64,000 bases of DNA from contig CM040445.1 of the NCBI GenBank assembly GCA_022749755.1, positions 9,879,182 through 9,943,181 on the forward strand, read 5' to 3'. The notes beneath the pieces are model-generated. The model did no database searches. It had not been told where the DNA came from and saw only the letters and a list, made by a program, of their open reading frames with translations. The DNA comes from Azadirachta indica (Eukaryota; Streptophyta; Magnoliopsida; Sapindales; Meliaceae). Shown piece after piece: positions 11,316 to 23,790 of the stretch (within the stretch, counting starts at the first letter, position 1; every line of letters starts with the position of its first letter). Made by a program: the position numbers and the translations under genes.

Positions 11316-12682
11316 GTAAGTTATTTGGATTTATAGCAAAACAATAGCAGTTTCTTTATTTTGGGCATAATCATGTTATTGTCAATTAGATTTTATTTCA
11401 CTGAACATTTATTTAAAGTTAAAATATGTTATTGATAATTTTAGCATTGAGATTTGATGAGAGTTGAGATTTTTAAATATCCTATTTATTCTTCTTGCAG
11501 CTTTATTTTAATCCTGCAACCGTCAAGATGCTAAGCAACCTGAAGGTATTTCACAAGTGATTATATTAAAGAGTAATTGCTCTTAATCATTATATTTGTG
11601 GGCATTATTTATGCTTGTGAAAATCTATTCGGTTGGCAATGTGCATATATATAACAAAAACTCGTGTATGCCATGGAATAATTTCCTATACATCTACTTG
11701 GGACCAGTGCTGAACCAACTCATGATCATGCATACCCATATATCATTGCAGCAAATATGTGCTTTACCTAGCTGCCAAAACCAAAGCCAAAAGGAAGGCA
11801 ATCTTCGTAGAACTTGATTAAGACATTAGAAACCATCTAAATGGAGAATGTGAGTTGTACTGTTATTAGATATATTTGTACTTTGTACACAAGTTTGTGT
11901 TTATAAAATTGCGTTTGCCATTGAATTGTGTACATTTACTTTGTAAGTTATTGGAGATTCAGTATTACTTTGATTTGCAAGTTTAATTTTTAATTTTGAT
12001 GTAAAAAATTTGTACTATACCTTAATTTTAATTATTATACTACATTAAAAAAATAATTTGATTATAGAAATAATTAATGGGAATAAAATTATTAATAATA
12101 AATATTATTTTTAATTTTTTTATTCTAAAAAATTTATTGATACTAATTTGTGTCAGCAAACAACTAATAATATAATAAAAATCCAAATAATCCTCATGCA
12201 AAAGTCTCACCAATATGGTGATGTAAAAGTCTCAATAAGTAGTGATACCAAATTCTCAATATATCTTGATGCTTTAGGACCAGTTTATAGTGATACTTTT
12301 ATTGTGATACTAATTTTAGTGTCACTATTTATGATTTGGAGTATTCTCGATACCTTAAACATGTGTCAGTAAAACCTATCACTGATACTAAATTAGTATC
12401 AATAATGACCAAATTTGTAGTAGTGGGTATAATTGGTTGCAAATAGCTAGGACAATTCCTACCATCATAAGTATAATTGTAGACAGCCTATTGCACTAAA
12501 CAGTAGCTATATTATAAAATATAACTCAGCATATTATATATTGTGAGTATATACCCCCTAACGCCTTCTATTTAATTCCAATTAGTTTTTTGTAATCAAA
12601 TCAAGCTGTAAAACTTTGCATATACAAGAGATAAAACAACATTTTTCCTTAATTTCCTAGTTCTTTTTCCTTTCCTCTCCAA
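11316..12682. other. No gene recognised
   Basis: AT-rich sequence between the LRR exon and the decarboxylase fragment. Small open frames at 11596-11817 and 12148-12372 show no recognisable domain and look random. The segment 12110-12420 repeats words such as TGATACTAA and AGTATCA, giving short self-complementary stretches, but no element ends are evident. Confidence 0.5.
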
Positions 12683-12823
12683 ATGGGTAGTCTCAAATCT
12701 AACCTTGAGTTTGAAAACACCTCAATGATTAATCCCATGGACTTGGAAGAATTAAGAAGGCAAGGCTGCATGATCATTGATCGTGACGACGTTAACTGCA
12801 AGAGCAAGGGTCATACCAAGTAG
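12683..12823 (+). pseudogene. 5' fragment of a tyrosine/aromatic L-amino acid decarboxylase gene
   Basis: Starting at an ATG at 12683, the frame reads MGSLKSNLEFENTS, then NPMDLEELRRQGCMIID. This matches the conserved N-terminus of plant tyrosine/tryptophan decarboxylases (PLP enzymes of the TYDC/AADC family, about 500 residues), where NPLDPEEFRRQGHMIIDF is usual. After codon 33 (ending near 12781) the match stops abruptly; a further 13 unrelated codons run to a TAG at 12821-12823. The lost part includes the whole PLP-binding domain. The break coincides with the start of an LTR-like sequence in reverse orientation, so a retrotransposon insertion probably cut the gene. The remainder is not seen in the window. 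The TATA-less, C/T-rich leader just upstream (12650-12680) looks like a natural 5' untranslated region. Confidence 0.75.
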
Positions 12824-14300
12824 TAAAGAGACAAGTATCATTTCACGATGATTGAAATTTAAAATAATTACTAAGTACTATAGCCTTGAAAGCTCAATTT
12901 TATCTAAGCAATTTGAATGATTAATTGTAACGGTAAATAAAACTAAAACTTGATGATTAATTAAAAGAGAAACAGAAATTGAGTTAAAGAGTTAGTTAAG
13001 GAATGAAATATGTAAGGATAAACTACCTAAGGCCATGACTAATTGATTTCACTTATCTATCCATACATTTTTTCTAATTAGCCGTTATTAATGTGTTTTG
13101 GTTTGATTCACTAATTATAAGATGAAGATCACTCTTAATACCTCAAGATCACTCTTAATTAAGATCTTACATACAACTAATCAAGTCAATATCCCCATCT
13201 AATTCAATTAATTATATGGTCAATAAACATTGCTTGTTATTCAACACTTAGAACTCAATTACCTCCTGGTCTTTTAAAATCCTAAATGTTGATTTGATTA
13301 TCTAAATGTTGATCATCTTCCGGTCTCACAACTACCTAAATTGTGTCTCTTAATCCAATAAACAAATTAATCTTTTCCAAGAGTTAATTTATCCATCTTC
13401 AATTAATTAATTAATTTAATAACAAATTAGAAACATTATGCAAGGCAAATACAAATGAATCAAGCATGACAACATTGATAACATGCCAATTTATTAAATC
13501 ATAATTTGGATAAGTTACATCAAGACTCTAGATTAAGATATCTAGCCTAACATATCAAATATTAATATCAAAATCATCATGTATTCCATAATCTTCAAAT
13601 TCTTCAATTGAAATACAAAATAAAAATGATTGAGTTTAGGAAACTAGACTAAAGGTGAAGAAGACTTCAAAATCTCCTTCAAATCTTCTTCCAAAGACTT
13701 CACTTAGCTTTATTCCCTTTTCCTCTCTCTAGAATCCTCCTTTTATTCTTTACCTTCTTTTACATAAAACTCAACTTTCCCTTTTTGGTTATGGTGGCCA
13801 TTTATTTCAAAACAAATAAACTTAAATGACCTCTAAATCAGGCCATTAATTGGTGATCTTACAGCCCAAGAATGTGTAGTAGCATTGAGGCACTCAAAAT
13901 GGTGAGGGGGCGTAGTGGGAGCTCGATAGGTGGCATGACCATGTGCCTTGGTAGCAAAGGCACACCATCATCTCGGCCAACTTGGCCTTCTCATCCGTGG
14001 GCATGGTAAGGCTTCGCAACACCATGGCGAGGCTGCACCATGCAAACAACCTTTGATTTTCTTGTAGTTTGGTCCCTGAAACTTTGCATTTTGGTCCCTG
14101 CTTCTTTTTGCCTTTTCTAAAATTTCTTTTCCAAGCCGATTTATCTATAGCTATGAGTTCTAGCGAGGAAGAATTAGCTGTGAAAGATTTTTGGACAAGA
14201 TTTTGAAGTTGCAGAAGAAACACACATGGTTTTGAAGTTGAAGACAGTGATGAGGGTGAGGTGGCTATAGAGGCTGACGACAAGGTGGCCTAAGGGGGAG
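12782..14300 (-). mobile_element. Gypsy-type LTR, reverse orientation, probably a solo or 3' LTR
   Basis: Read on the minus strand this has the same anatomy as the other LTRs in the window: a segment with repeated GGACCAAAATG / GGGACCAAACT words (near 14050-14100), a GC-richer part (13880-14030), an A/G-rich stretch ending in GGAAAAGGGAATAAAGC (about 13700), then a long AT-rich part with ATTAATTAATTAA words, ending near GTTAACGTCGTCACG at about 12782. The 129-codon open frame at 14283-13894 (-) falls inside and has no recognisable domain. The upper border is uncertain. It directly abuts the truncated decarboxylase fragment. Confidence 0.5.
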
Positions 14301-15170
14301 AAGAAGTTAGATTCAAGGTAGAGGACATGTGATCAAAGTGAAAGAAGGTGGGTAGAGGGAGAAGTCCATGAAACATGGTAGTTGATGTCAAGTGGTAGTG
14401 GTGGAGTAATGGAATAGGCGGAGTAGAGATAGTGAAGAGTGCTAGTAGAAGGGTAGTGTTAGAAGGTGAATAGGAGGTAGAGGGAAGGCCATATAGATAG
14501 AAAGTAGAGAGACGTGGTGAGAATGTGATCCAAACACAAAGTTTTCAAGTGGTTTTGTTGATTGGTCCTTTAGTTCTAACGTTTGACTAATAGATTTGGA
14601 TGGTCAAAAGTGAGGTAAGTGTATTTTTTTTTTTTTTTGATACTTTCCCTCTAAGTGTTAAAGTCCCAAACCTTAAGGATGGTATGTGTTAAAACACCTT
14701 GTAAATAATGTAAATATTTCCAAAATATATCTTTCTTTTATATTTTGTTCAATGCAATTAACAAGAACAATGTATTGAAGTGTTTTTTGTTTGTTTGGTA
14801 TCTATTATATTGTATTATTACATTTATAATGTTATTGGAAGGATATATCTAACTTTGAAGTGTACAATGAAACAATGTTCTTCCTCATTGTCATGGTCGA
14901 GACTCATTGTTGATCAAGTTGATAATGAGTGTTGAGCAGTTGATAGTGAGTCCTGACTTATCAACATTGAATCTACAGTAATTATTTAATATTTAATTTA
15001 GTTTATATGTCACCAATTCATCTATTACCAATATTTTCAATCTTTAATTTAGCTTGTATGTTATAATAACAATAATCTTTATGCTTATATTTTTATTTTG
15101 ACACAAGTTATGGATGACAATGTTTTGACAATTATTCACCATTGAGGATTGTGGATAAGGTTATCAAATA
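14301..15170. other. Unassigned sequence, G-rich then AT-rich
   Basis: 14290-14540 is unusually rich in G and in GGTAGA/GTAGAG words on the plus strand; from 14620 there is a T run of about 16 bases. No protein or element feature recognised. Confidence 0.4.
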
Positions 15171-15174
15171 ATAT

Positions 15175-15830
15175 TGAGACAAATTTGGGCACAGAGTTAG
15201 ATGGCTTAGGCGTGTCGATGAACATTAAGTATGAAGAATTTTTGTATATTTATACAAACAACTTAAGAAAAATCAATTACATACCTATCAGAACAAGACC
15301 AATACACAGAGAGTACATAAATCCTTATATGGCACCTTTTAGACCAGTTCATATAAAAATTGATAAAGTTCTCACCTTTTTTTATGATTGTAAACACATG
15401 TTATTTTGCCACATTGAAAGATGTACTCCAATGTTCATTAGTTTAGATCGAATAGGAAGTTTATCACTTAATTGCTTCTAGTTGAAGAAATAAACTGGTA
15501 TGCATTAATTGTGAGAATGATGGACGATGTCCAATAGATTGTAATGTGGGCTTTACGACAAGAGCCAAATGGCTTTAATGTGTCAATGAACATTAAGCAT
15601 GAAGAATTTTTGTGTATGTTGTACCACTAACTTGAGATAAATGTAATTGAATCACTATCATAATAAAATTAGTATATAGAGAGTTCATAAATTCTTTGAT
15701 AGCACCTTCTAGGCCAATTCATATAAAAATGAGAAGGTGTCGCCCTTTTTATAACCATAAACACAAGGCATTTTGCCACCTTGAGAGGTGTACTTTAATG
15801 TTCATTAGTTTGGATTGAAGAAGTATCGTG
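15175..15830 (+). repeat. Two-copy tandem duplication, about 368-bp unit
   Basis: The blocks ATGAACATTAAGTATGAAGA (about 15219) and AATGAACATTAAGCATGAAG (about 15587) begin parallel stretches that remain similar to the shared ending ATGTTCATTAGTTT at about 15431 and 15799. The offset is about 368 bp. The first unit holds a 110-codon open frame (15149-15481) with no recognisable domain; the second has lost that frame. It is probably internal DNA of the Gypsy element whose LTR starts at 16887. Confidence 0.75.
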
Positions 15831-16886
15831 AACCCCACATTACCACATATTAAATGTTGTGCCATCATTTCATTTTGATAGTTAATGAACACCTATTTGC
15901 TTATTTAACTAGAAGCAATCAAGCTAGCGATAAACTTCCTTTGAATCCATAAACAAGTTATCTAGACATTGTCCCTAGGGTTCTATGATGGTCTATGTTT
16001 GGATGGCTTATGGAAGCTCTGTCTCTTTCTTTGATGGCACGAGCATAATGGGTTAACTTTTGCTAATCTAATTAGTAGAGGATGAGTAGAGCATAAGGGT
16101 GTAAGCCAAGCTCTTATTGAGCAATTAGGTCTCATGCCAAGATAAGCATAGAGAGCTTGCATTAAAAGGTAGAACAAGGCTGAGTTGGAGATAGAAATAA
16201 AATATGTAAGCCAAGCTCTTACTGAGTAATTCAGTCTCGTGTTTAGACAAGCATGGAAAGGTTGCATCAAAAGGTAGTGCATAGCTGAAGTAATAAAAGA
16301 AAAATTGTTGAATAAATTTTTATATCCTTATGTAAGTAAATAAGTTTGGGGGTGCATTTAGGTGTTAAGTGATGAAGATTGACTGATGCTTAAGAATGAT
16401 TAAAAGGGTTTGAGTGCTAAATCTTTGAATGATTAATATGTTAGGCCATATTTGATATCCATGATACTACCCTAACCTTGGCCCAATTATTACATGTATA
16501 ATTTAAGTCCTAATGATCTTGAATGGTGACTTTCTTACATTTGTGGAAAGTGGTATGAGATTAAGCTTATAGAGTCTACTTAGAAGTTCGAGATAATTTA
16601 CCTATTTGCATAAACTAATCGGAATTGAGAATGGTTAATTAATAATGGCTACTTATACACCCAGATGATAGATCTTAAGTGGAGTGATATTTGGTATCTA
16701 TGTTGAAATCTTATGCAAAATCTCAACATTTTAAAATTCTCTTTAAGTTGCTTGACTTTGATTTATGAGGCTTATTTTTAAATTCAATTACTGCTTAAAA
16801 TGACTATTCTCTCTGTGTTGCATGATATCCTTTCTCCTCATTTTTAGTTACATGAGCACAATCAAATGTTTAAGTTTGTGGATATT
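15830..16886 (+). mobile_element. 3' untranslated region of an Athila/Tat-type Gypsy
   Basis: Non-coding element DNA ahead of the LTR at 16887. It contains the 105-bp tandem units, a AAGTTTGGGGGTGCATTTAG word at about 16346 and a decayed polypurine-like AAGTTTGTGGATATT directly before the LTR. The corresponding gag and pol are not seen upstream, so this is the 3' remnant of an element. Confidence 0.6.
16100..16300 (+). repeat. 105-bp tandem duplication in Gypsy 3' untranslated DNA
   Basis: GTAAGCCAAGCTCTTA occurs at 16101 and 16206, each followed by a parallel stretch (GAGCAATT / GAGTAATT, GCATTAAAAGGTAG / GCATCAAAAGGTAG). A related single copy lies at about 61345-61440 in another Gypsy. Tandem units in the 3' untranslated part are a known habit of Tat-type elements. 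Confidence 0.75.
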
Positions 16887-16915
16887 TGATAAGTGAGTAT
16901 TTTACTCACTTATCA
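16887..16915. repeat. Perfect 13-bp inverted repeat at the LTR start
   Basis: Arms TGATAAGTGAGTA (16887-16899) and TACTCACTTATCA (16903-16915) are exact reverse complements around a TTT loop. It sits precisely at the 5' end of the LTR. Confidence 0.9.
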
Positions 16916-18326
16916 TAGGCTTTCAATTTAAATATGTGTGCATATTCTTAAACTTTAGTGTTGTTTAACGACATATTATGTTTTTGCATAGAAATGTAGA
17001 AAATCTCGGTTTAAGGCATTTAACGACATGAAAACGAGGACCAAAATGGAACAAAGTGAGGACTAAAAGGCAAGACATCAAAATAGAGACCAAAACACAA
17101 AGAAATTGGGGACTAAAATGAAAACAATTCAAAGTTGGAGAAGCATCAACAACCAAATGAGTGGCGCGTGCGTGCCAAGCATAATGCCTGCGTGCCCCTT
17201 GCAACGATTGAGGCCTACTTTGATTCGTTTGTACGTGCATGCCTTTAGATTTGGCCAATTTTGGACCATTGACGTTTTTTAAACGTTTTGGCCAATTTGG
17301 ATGGCTAGATTTAGTGTAGTCCTAGGTTTCATTCATTCCTAATCATTAGCCACCATTATCCTGACTTGGAAAAGGAAGTTTGTAGAGTAAGAAAGGGCAA
17401 AAAGAGAAAAATTCTTAGAGAGAGAAGTGGGTAGAATTCATCATCTTGAAGAATTTCGAAAAATACTTGAAGCTTAGTAGATTGGAGCCTCTGTATCATT
17501 AGTTTATTCTCTTCAACTTTATTATTTGTCTTGAATTTCATTTTTTTATTGCTTTAATCATTTCAAGGATTGTGAATTTCATGATAAACTTGTTGTTTAT
17601 TGATATGTTAGGCTAGATTTATATGTTTTAGGATTTTGATGTAACCAAATTAAACCATGTTTGAATTAATTTGGAATTTGTCAACGTTATTATTTTTAAT
17701 CACTTATATTTTTCTTACACTTAATGCTAATAATTTTTTACTTGATGAATTATTTGATTAATCATGAATGAATGAGTGCTAGGATAGTTAAATTTATTTA
17801 TGAGAGTTTAGGTGGACCTCAGTAACTAGATAATCATATTAACAGTAGGAAATCAAGTAAGCGAGAGGTGAGTAAATCTTTAGAAGTTATTAATAGGTTA
17901 GGTTAAAAGAATGTATAGTTAATTAAGTCAAATAGGGATATCAGTTACGTTAATTATACAATAAAAATAGTTCAACACTCAGGAGAGAGAATAAGGTCAA
18001 TTAGAATATTTGATTAGTATACTGATAATGAAAGCATTGCAAATTCTCGATTAGGAGACACATGGTAAAGGTAGATGAAATCAAGATGCTAGGACCATTT
18101 TTGTGTCAAATTCCACACACTCACTGATATCTATTTTTTGGTCAATTAAAGAAGTTTACATTTTTTTTATTTACATATTTTCCCTCCTATACAATTATTG
18201 TGTAACTAGATAAAATTAATCTATCAGAATTGTAATGCTTAATTTAAAATTTGAAAAACTCAATCTTTATGGGTACGACAACCATTTTTATCATTATACA
18301 TCTTGTACGTATACTTGCGGGTTGCA
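16887..18326 (+). mobile_element. Gypsy LTR (about 1.44 kb)
   Basis: Starts with TG at 16887 right after a polypurine-like tract and has the layout shared by other LTRs here: repeated GGACCAAAATG/GGGACTAAAATG words (17035-17120), a GC-richer GTGCGTGCC segment (17160-17240), GGATGGCTAGATTTAG at about 17300, an A/G-rich stretch, a long AT-rich tail, and an end near ACGTATACTTGCGGGTTGCA at 18326. The first 29 bases form a perfect palindrome. The other LTR of this element is not identified. Confidence 0.7.
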
Positions 18327-18339
18327 TTGTCTATTAATA

Positions 18340-21330
18340 CATATAAAAACTAGCCACTCTATCCATTCAATATGTACTTTTGAATGGTAGAAAATGATAA
18401 GACTTGATAAGTCAATCAACAATTATCCAAACACTGTTATGACTACATTGAGTGTGTGGGAGTCCAATAACAAAATCCATCTTAATGAGTTCCTATTTTT
18501 ACTCAATAATTGGAAATGGCTAAGAAAATCCCGAAGGTCTCTAATGTTCAGCTGTAATTTGTTGACAAAATTAAATAGCGGGATAAAAACTTTGCAATCT
18601 CTCTTTTCTTTATACCTTGTTAACAATAATGTTCTCTTAGAGTACAATACATATTTGTACTTTTAGGATGTATTGCATAAGCTGAACTATATGCTTATTT
18701 TAAAATTTGCTTTTTAATTTTGAATCATTACATACATAGAGTTTGCTTTGGGCAGACAACCTGTTACAGCTTTGTTTTCGAGCTTTTCAACTCAAAATAT
18801 GTCTACTATGAGTTAGAACATGTTGACCTATATCATTTCTCTCATGCTTTACCAATGCGGGATTTTCCTAGGGTGTTATACATCATTTCTCAATGAAAAT
18901 TCAATCTATAATCCATTCTTAACATTTTCCTTTAATTTACTTATATTTGAATCATGATTCAACATTCCTTGAATCTAGTCAATCGGTATTAGTTTGACTT
19001 GAAAATGAGCCAAAAGTGTTATATGGTCACCTACTACTAAATCAATTCCAAGTGATCTTAAATTAGTTAGTAATAGAGCTTGAAGATTTTGTACTAAGTA
19101 CATCTTTCACTATATTTGCTTTGCCTATATGGTAGTCAATGGTACAATTATAGTCTTTGATCAATTCAATCCATCTTTGTTGGCTAAGATTCAATTCCTT
19201 CTGTGTAAATAGATATTACAAGCTTTTGTGATTTGTATAAATCTTAGAAGTAGCACTATACATAATGTCCCCAAATCGTTAGTGCCAACACTACTGCAGC
19301 AAGCTCTAAATCATAGGTCGGATAGTTTAACTTATGTTTCTTAAGTTGCCAGGAAGTATAAGCAATTACTATTTTGTACTATATCAATACACAGTCTTAG
19401 ATAGAAGTGTAAGAACTGGAGCAGAAGAAATCTCTTCTTGAGTTCTTGAAATCTTTGTTCATAATCTATCCACTCAAATCTTACATTCTCCCTAGTTAGT
19501 GTAATTAATGGTCTAACTATTCTAGAAAAACCTTCAACAAATCTTAAATAAGATCCAGCTAATCTAAGGAAACTCTTGACCTTTTCACATTAATAGATTA
19601 TTTCTAATTAACTACTACCTCTACCTTCAGAGAATCTATATAAATACTATCAGTTGAAACACATGGCCAAGGAATGCAACTCTACTAGTAGAACTAATAT
19701 TTGCTGAACTTGACATGAAGTTGTTTGCTCTTTAATGTCTATAAAACAATTTTCAGATGCTTTGCATGTTCTTCACTACTTCATGAATATATTAGAATAT
19801 CATTAATAAACACGATAACAAATTGATCTAAACAAGGATTGAATACATGATTCATAAGATCATAAATGTTGCTGGAGTAGTAGTTAACTCAAATGGCATC
19901 ACAAAAAATTCATAATGTTTATAATGGGTCCTAAAAGTAGTTTTAGGGATATCAAAATCTTTAATCTTTAATTGGTCATAACCTAAATGGAATTCTATCT
20001 TGGAGAAAAGTCTAACACTGTGTAACTGATCAAATAAGTCTCAACATGAGAAAGCTACTTATTTCTTATTGTGACCTTATTCAATTGTCAATAGTCTATA
20101 CATAATATCAAAATTCTATATTTCTTCTTCACAAATAATATTGGTGCTCCCCAAGGAGATATACTAGTCTAATAAAACCCTTATTTATTAATTCTTGCAA
20201 CTGAACTTCTAACTCTTTCAATTTTGATGGAGTCATTCTATAATGTGCCATAGATATAAAAGCTATATTAAAATCAAATCAATAGTAAATTCAATTTCTT
20301 TATCTGATGGTAACCTAGTAAGAGCATCGGAAAACATATATGGAAATTCATTCACTACAAGATTATCTTTAAACTTCACCTAAACAACTTGAGTATTAAT
20401 AACATGAGCTAGATAAGCATGGTAATCTTTTCTTATCAATTTGCTAGTAGTAATAGCTGATATTACACAAGATGGAAGAATATGTCATTCCTCACAGAAA
20501 ACAATGTTTGGTTCATCTAATCTTCTCAAAGCCACTTTCTTTTTAAAACAATCATCTGTAGCATGACAATCTGCAAGCCAATCCACTTTTATATGACAAT
20601 TACCCACTTTGATACACATCCTAAAAATACACTCTTAGCCAATAATGACCTTAAGTGGTGTGGCTACCACTAAGCCATAGTCTAACGATCTCAAGTCTCT
20701 TTTCACATGTATGGCAAAAGTGGGAGATATAAGAAAAGGGTAGAACAAGGATCTATCAAAATGTGAGCACCTGACAAAAAATAGTCAACATACCTGTAAC
20801 AACATCTAGCATAGTCTGTGCCTCTTGATTAATCAAGGCAAATATATGTGTTTGTGTATGAGGCGACCTAGTTGGCTTCTCTGTCTACCACCATCAGTCC
20901 TTATGGCACCTACGCTGATAGGCATGGGTCCTCTCATTTGTGATCTCTCTAGTCTTAACATTTGACTACTACCACCTTGAAAGTGTTGTGGTGCTATACC
21001 CTGCACTATACTACCAGTACTCGATGTTGAAATTGGGCACTCTCTCTAAATATGCATAAGTTGTCAATAAGAAAACTTTCCACCAAATCTTTAAGTAGCC
21101 TTACTAACAAGAGTATTTTCCATAAGCTAATCCCAATACTCCATTGGCTTTTCCAAAGCGTTAGCCTTTAAAAGAATCACTGCACCTGACTGACATTGCC
21201 TTGTTACCATTTGTAGGGCCCACTAAAATTATTTCTTTGGCAAAGATGTCCATCGCTTTTGACCCTTCATACCAATAAAATCTACCAAATATAAAAACTC
21301 TTCACACAAAAACTCATCCATCAAAAAGCT
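18340..21330 (-). pseudogene. Decayed chromovirus (Ty3/Gypsy) gag-pol
   Basis: Minus-strand remnant of a Tekay/Del-like polyprotein. From high to low coordinates: gag zinc-knuckle remnant RECPI (about 21040); protease region with RDLRSLDYGLVVATPLK (about 20700) and WLADCHATDDCFKKK (about 20585-20540); RT with EFPYMFSDALTRLPSDKEIE (about 20350-20290), SPWGAPILFVKKK (about 20160), CIDY (about 20090); the RT/RNase H connection with VRFEW (about 19480); RNase H end with DYHIGKAN (about 19120); and an integrase core start MDFVIGLPHTQCSHN (18480-18436) continuing into VWIIVD. Stops and frameshifts are frequent. The element is cut off in integrase near 18345, where the Gypsy LTR ends, so that LTR probably inserted into it or a deletion joined them. 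Its own LTRs are not identified. Confidence 0.8.
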
Positions 21331-23480
21331 TTAAGTCAACTCATCCATCTCAAAACCGGAGCTTAATGCGGCGTTTGCGCTTAGATTTGGAGAGAAGAGA
21401 AAAATAAGGTACCTGCACTTGGATTTAGATGAGAGAGAGAGAGAGAAATGAGTTGATGGGGGAGACAGTAAAGTAGTGAAAAATTTAATAGTAAATTCTA
21501 ACCTTCTTGTGGGTAAAGGTCATAAAATACATTGAATTTACCAAAAAATCTTTATTGCTATACCTAAAAAAGAATCCTCACCTATGAGCCTAGGAATTTT
21601 CTTATTTTGATAATCAAGTTACAATCTTATTCCAAATTGAATCATTAAAATAATTATGTCCCTTTGGGGCCAAATAATTATTTAATGAGTCAATTAAAAA
21701 TGTCTTTGATATGATACATATTTTTGAAAAAAATGTCTATAGGATATTGTATACTTTATCAATATCATCATACTTTATCAATATCATCAAATCTTAAAAT
21801 ATTGTGGCTACTTTCAAAATATACAATAATATTTTAAAACTTCAATGACATCATATAAACAAACCAAATGATACATAAATATTATGACTCGAATAAAAGT
21901 AGGTTAAAACTTTCGAATAGGCTAGAATTTTAAATGACATAAATATATCTTTAAGTATAAAAATCCTTAAGTGCAAGATAAATTTATGAATTTAATGTAA
22001 TGAATATAACAAAATTAAACAATTTATGCATAATTCTTTATGCATATTGCAAAATGAAAATTTTGAAAAAATTGCATAAAATTATCTAACACATAAAACA
22101 CATATAGTAACAAAATTAATTTCAGAATTAATGATAATGAGCAATATGGTTTGAAGAAGGCTTTAATACTACTAATAAAAGTAAAATATAAAATAAAGAT
22201 TGTATCTTCTAATATTATTTTTCAAGTATCTTTTAACATAATTTCAAATGAAGGTGTTTTCTAGCCTGTTCCTTTTTAAAACCGCTTTATGATAGAAACT
22301 ATTTTATATGTAAATTTGGAGGCTTGTTTAAGTTAGGTTAGGGTCTATTTTATAGTAAAATATTTTACAACTTAAACATCTTTTCTCCTTTTCACTTATG
22401 TTCATCATTGAAATAATTTTAAAAAACTTTCTTCACTAAACATAAAATATAAAAGTAGTTAATTAATATTATCTTCCACTGTTCTTGATATAAAGCATGT
22501 ATTTATAAGAAGATATTTAAATAAACTTTATCACTAACTCTTATTAATTTATTTTAATTGATATAATAAAAAAATTCTTATAATTAATACGTAAAATCTC
22601 TATTCTATAGCCTAATAAGTATAATATATAATTATTTTCTTAAAAATTTCGGGGGATTTAAAATTAATGGCCACTCATACCCATAGTATTAACTCTACCG
22701 TTTAGTAATTTATAAGTGTAAGTAAAAGAACATACTTTTACTTTCTATTATGTTGCTGTAAATAAATCATGTTGACTAAAAAAATTTAAGTTTATTTGTG
22801 TTCCGTGTTGATTCCACTGCATTTGTGCTATATTGACTGAATTCTAGATTTTATGTTGGTAACCTTTTTAAAAAATTATTAAATATCATTTAATTTAATA
22901 TTTAGACAACATAAACACGGATGTTATTAACCTTTTCTAAATTTCAAATTATTTTACTAACTTTAATTGATTATTTATACTTTGATTTTGATTCTATACT
23001 AATTTCTTTTAACTTTCTGTCTAAAACGACATTTGAGACAGACGGTAGTATCTATGACAATGAAGATGAGAAGTCTTTTTTTATATCACTATGTGGATGG
23101 GTATCCGTCAGTCCGTGTCCTTGTGAGACTTAAATCACCGCAAAAGATGATACCATAACTATTAATAATCAAAGGGAAGCTATCATTACAATGCCATAAA
23201 TATTGGAATTGGAATTACAATACCGTCTCACGATTCGTTTTCTTTGCAGCATTAAATAATGATAACAAAGCTATCATTACAAAACTGTCATTTCACGCCA
23301 TTAAACATAGTCCGCTTGCTTTGCAGGCAGCTATTATTTTTGGTGTATGATAATGATGTTAGCTCTTCACCCTTTTTATTTTTTTTTTATTCCTCGGGAA
23401 AAACTTATGTCCCCTTCATCCTTCGTTGTTCTACTTTGAGGTGTCAATAGTGCATGTTGCTTGTCGGTTAATTTTTATTT
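21331..23480. other. AT-rich stretch without genes
   Basis: A GAGA-rich block lies at 21430-21450. Otherwise only short random open frames. It may include the leader of the minus-strand chromovirus in its first few hundred bases, but no primer binding site is visible. Confidence 0.5.
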
Positions 23481-23484
23481 TGTG

Positions 23485-23790
23485 CATTAATTGATAGGAT
23501 GCATAAGATTGCTGAGCCGGACCAGATGAATGAGCTGGAATCTAACTCAGCTGAATTAGTTAAAAAAAAAAAGTAACTGGGTTTTTAGTTTTCCTGCAGT
23601 GTAACTAATTCTATTAGAGAGTTTTTAACTTTTATTTACTCTCTAGAGTCTTTGAGAAGTTCTTGTATAAATACTTGAAGGTTTATTATTGTACGGGAAG
23701 ATAGAAAGCAAAGAATTCTCTTCTCCACTTGTTTTTCATAATTTCCTTCTAACTTTCTTTTCTTCCAAACACATTGAATCTTGACTTTAA
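23485..23790 (+). mobile_element. Possible LTR fragment with promoter-like TATA box
   Basis: GTATAAATACTTGAAGG at about 23666 followed by TTCTCTTCTCCACTTG resembles the TATA and transcription start region of small plant LTRs. No matching second copy or ends are seen, so the assignment is weak. Confidence 0.3.

Noticed and set aside
11501..11545. Possible 45-nt exon with good splice borders after the LRR exon
   Set aside because: Its translation does not continue the LRR pattern in the joined phase.
13894..14283. 129-codon open frame on the minus strand
   Set aside because: Lies within an LTR-like sequence, low-complexity Ser-rich start, no domain; treated as chance.
15983..16282. 99-codon minus-strand frame with an internal repeat
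   Set aside because: The repeat in the protein only reflects the 105-bp DNA tandem duplication.
18394..18666. 90-codon plus-strand open frame
   Set aside because: It is the antisense of the chromovirus integrase remnant.
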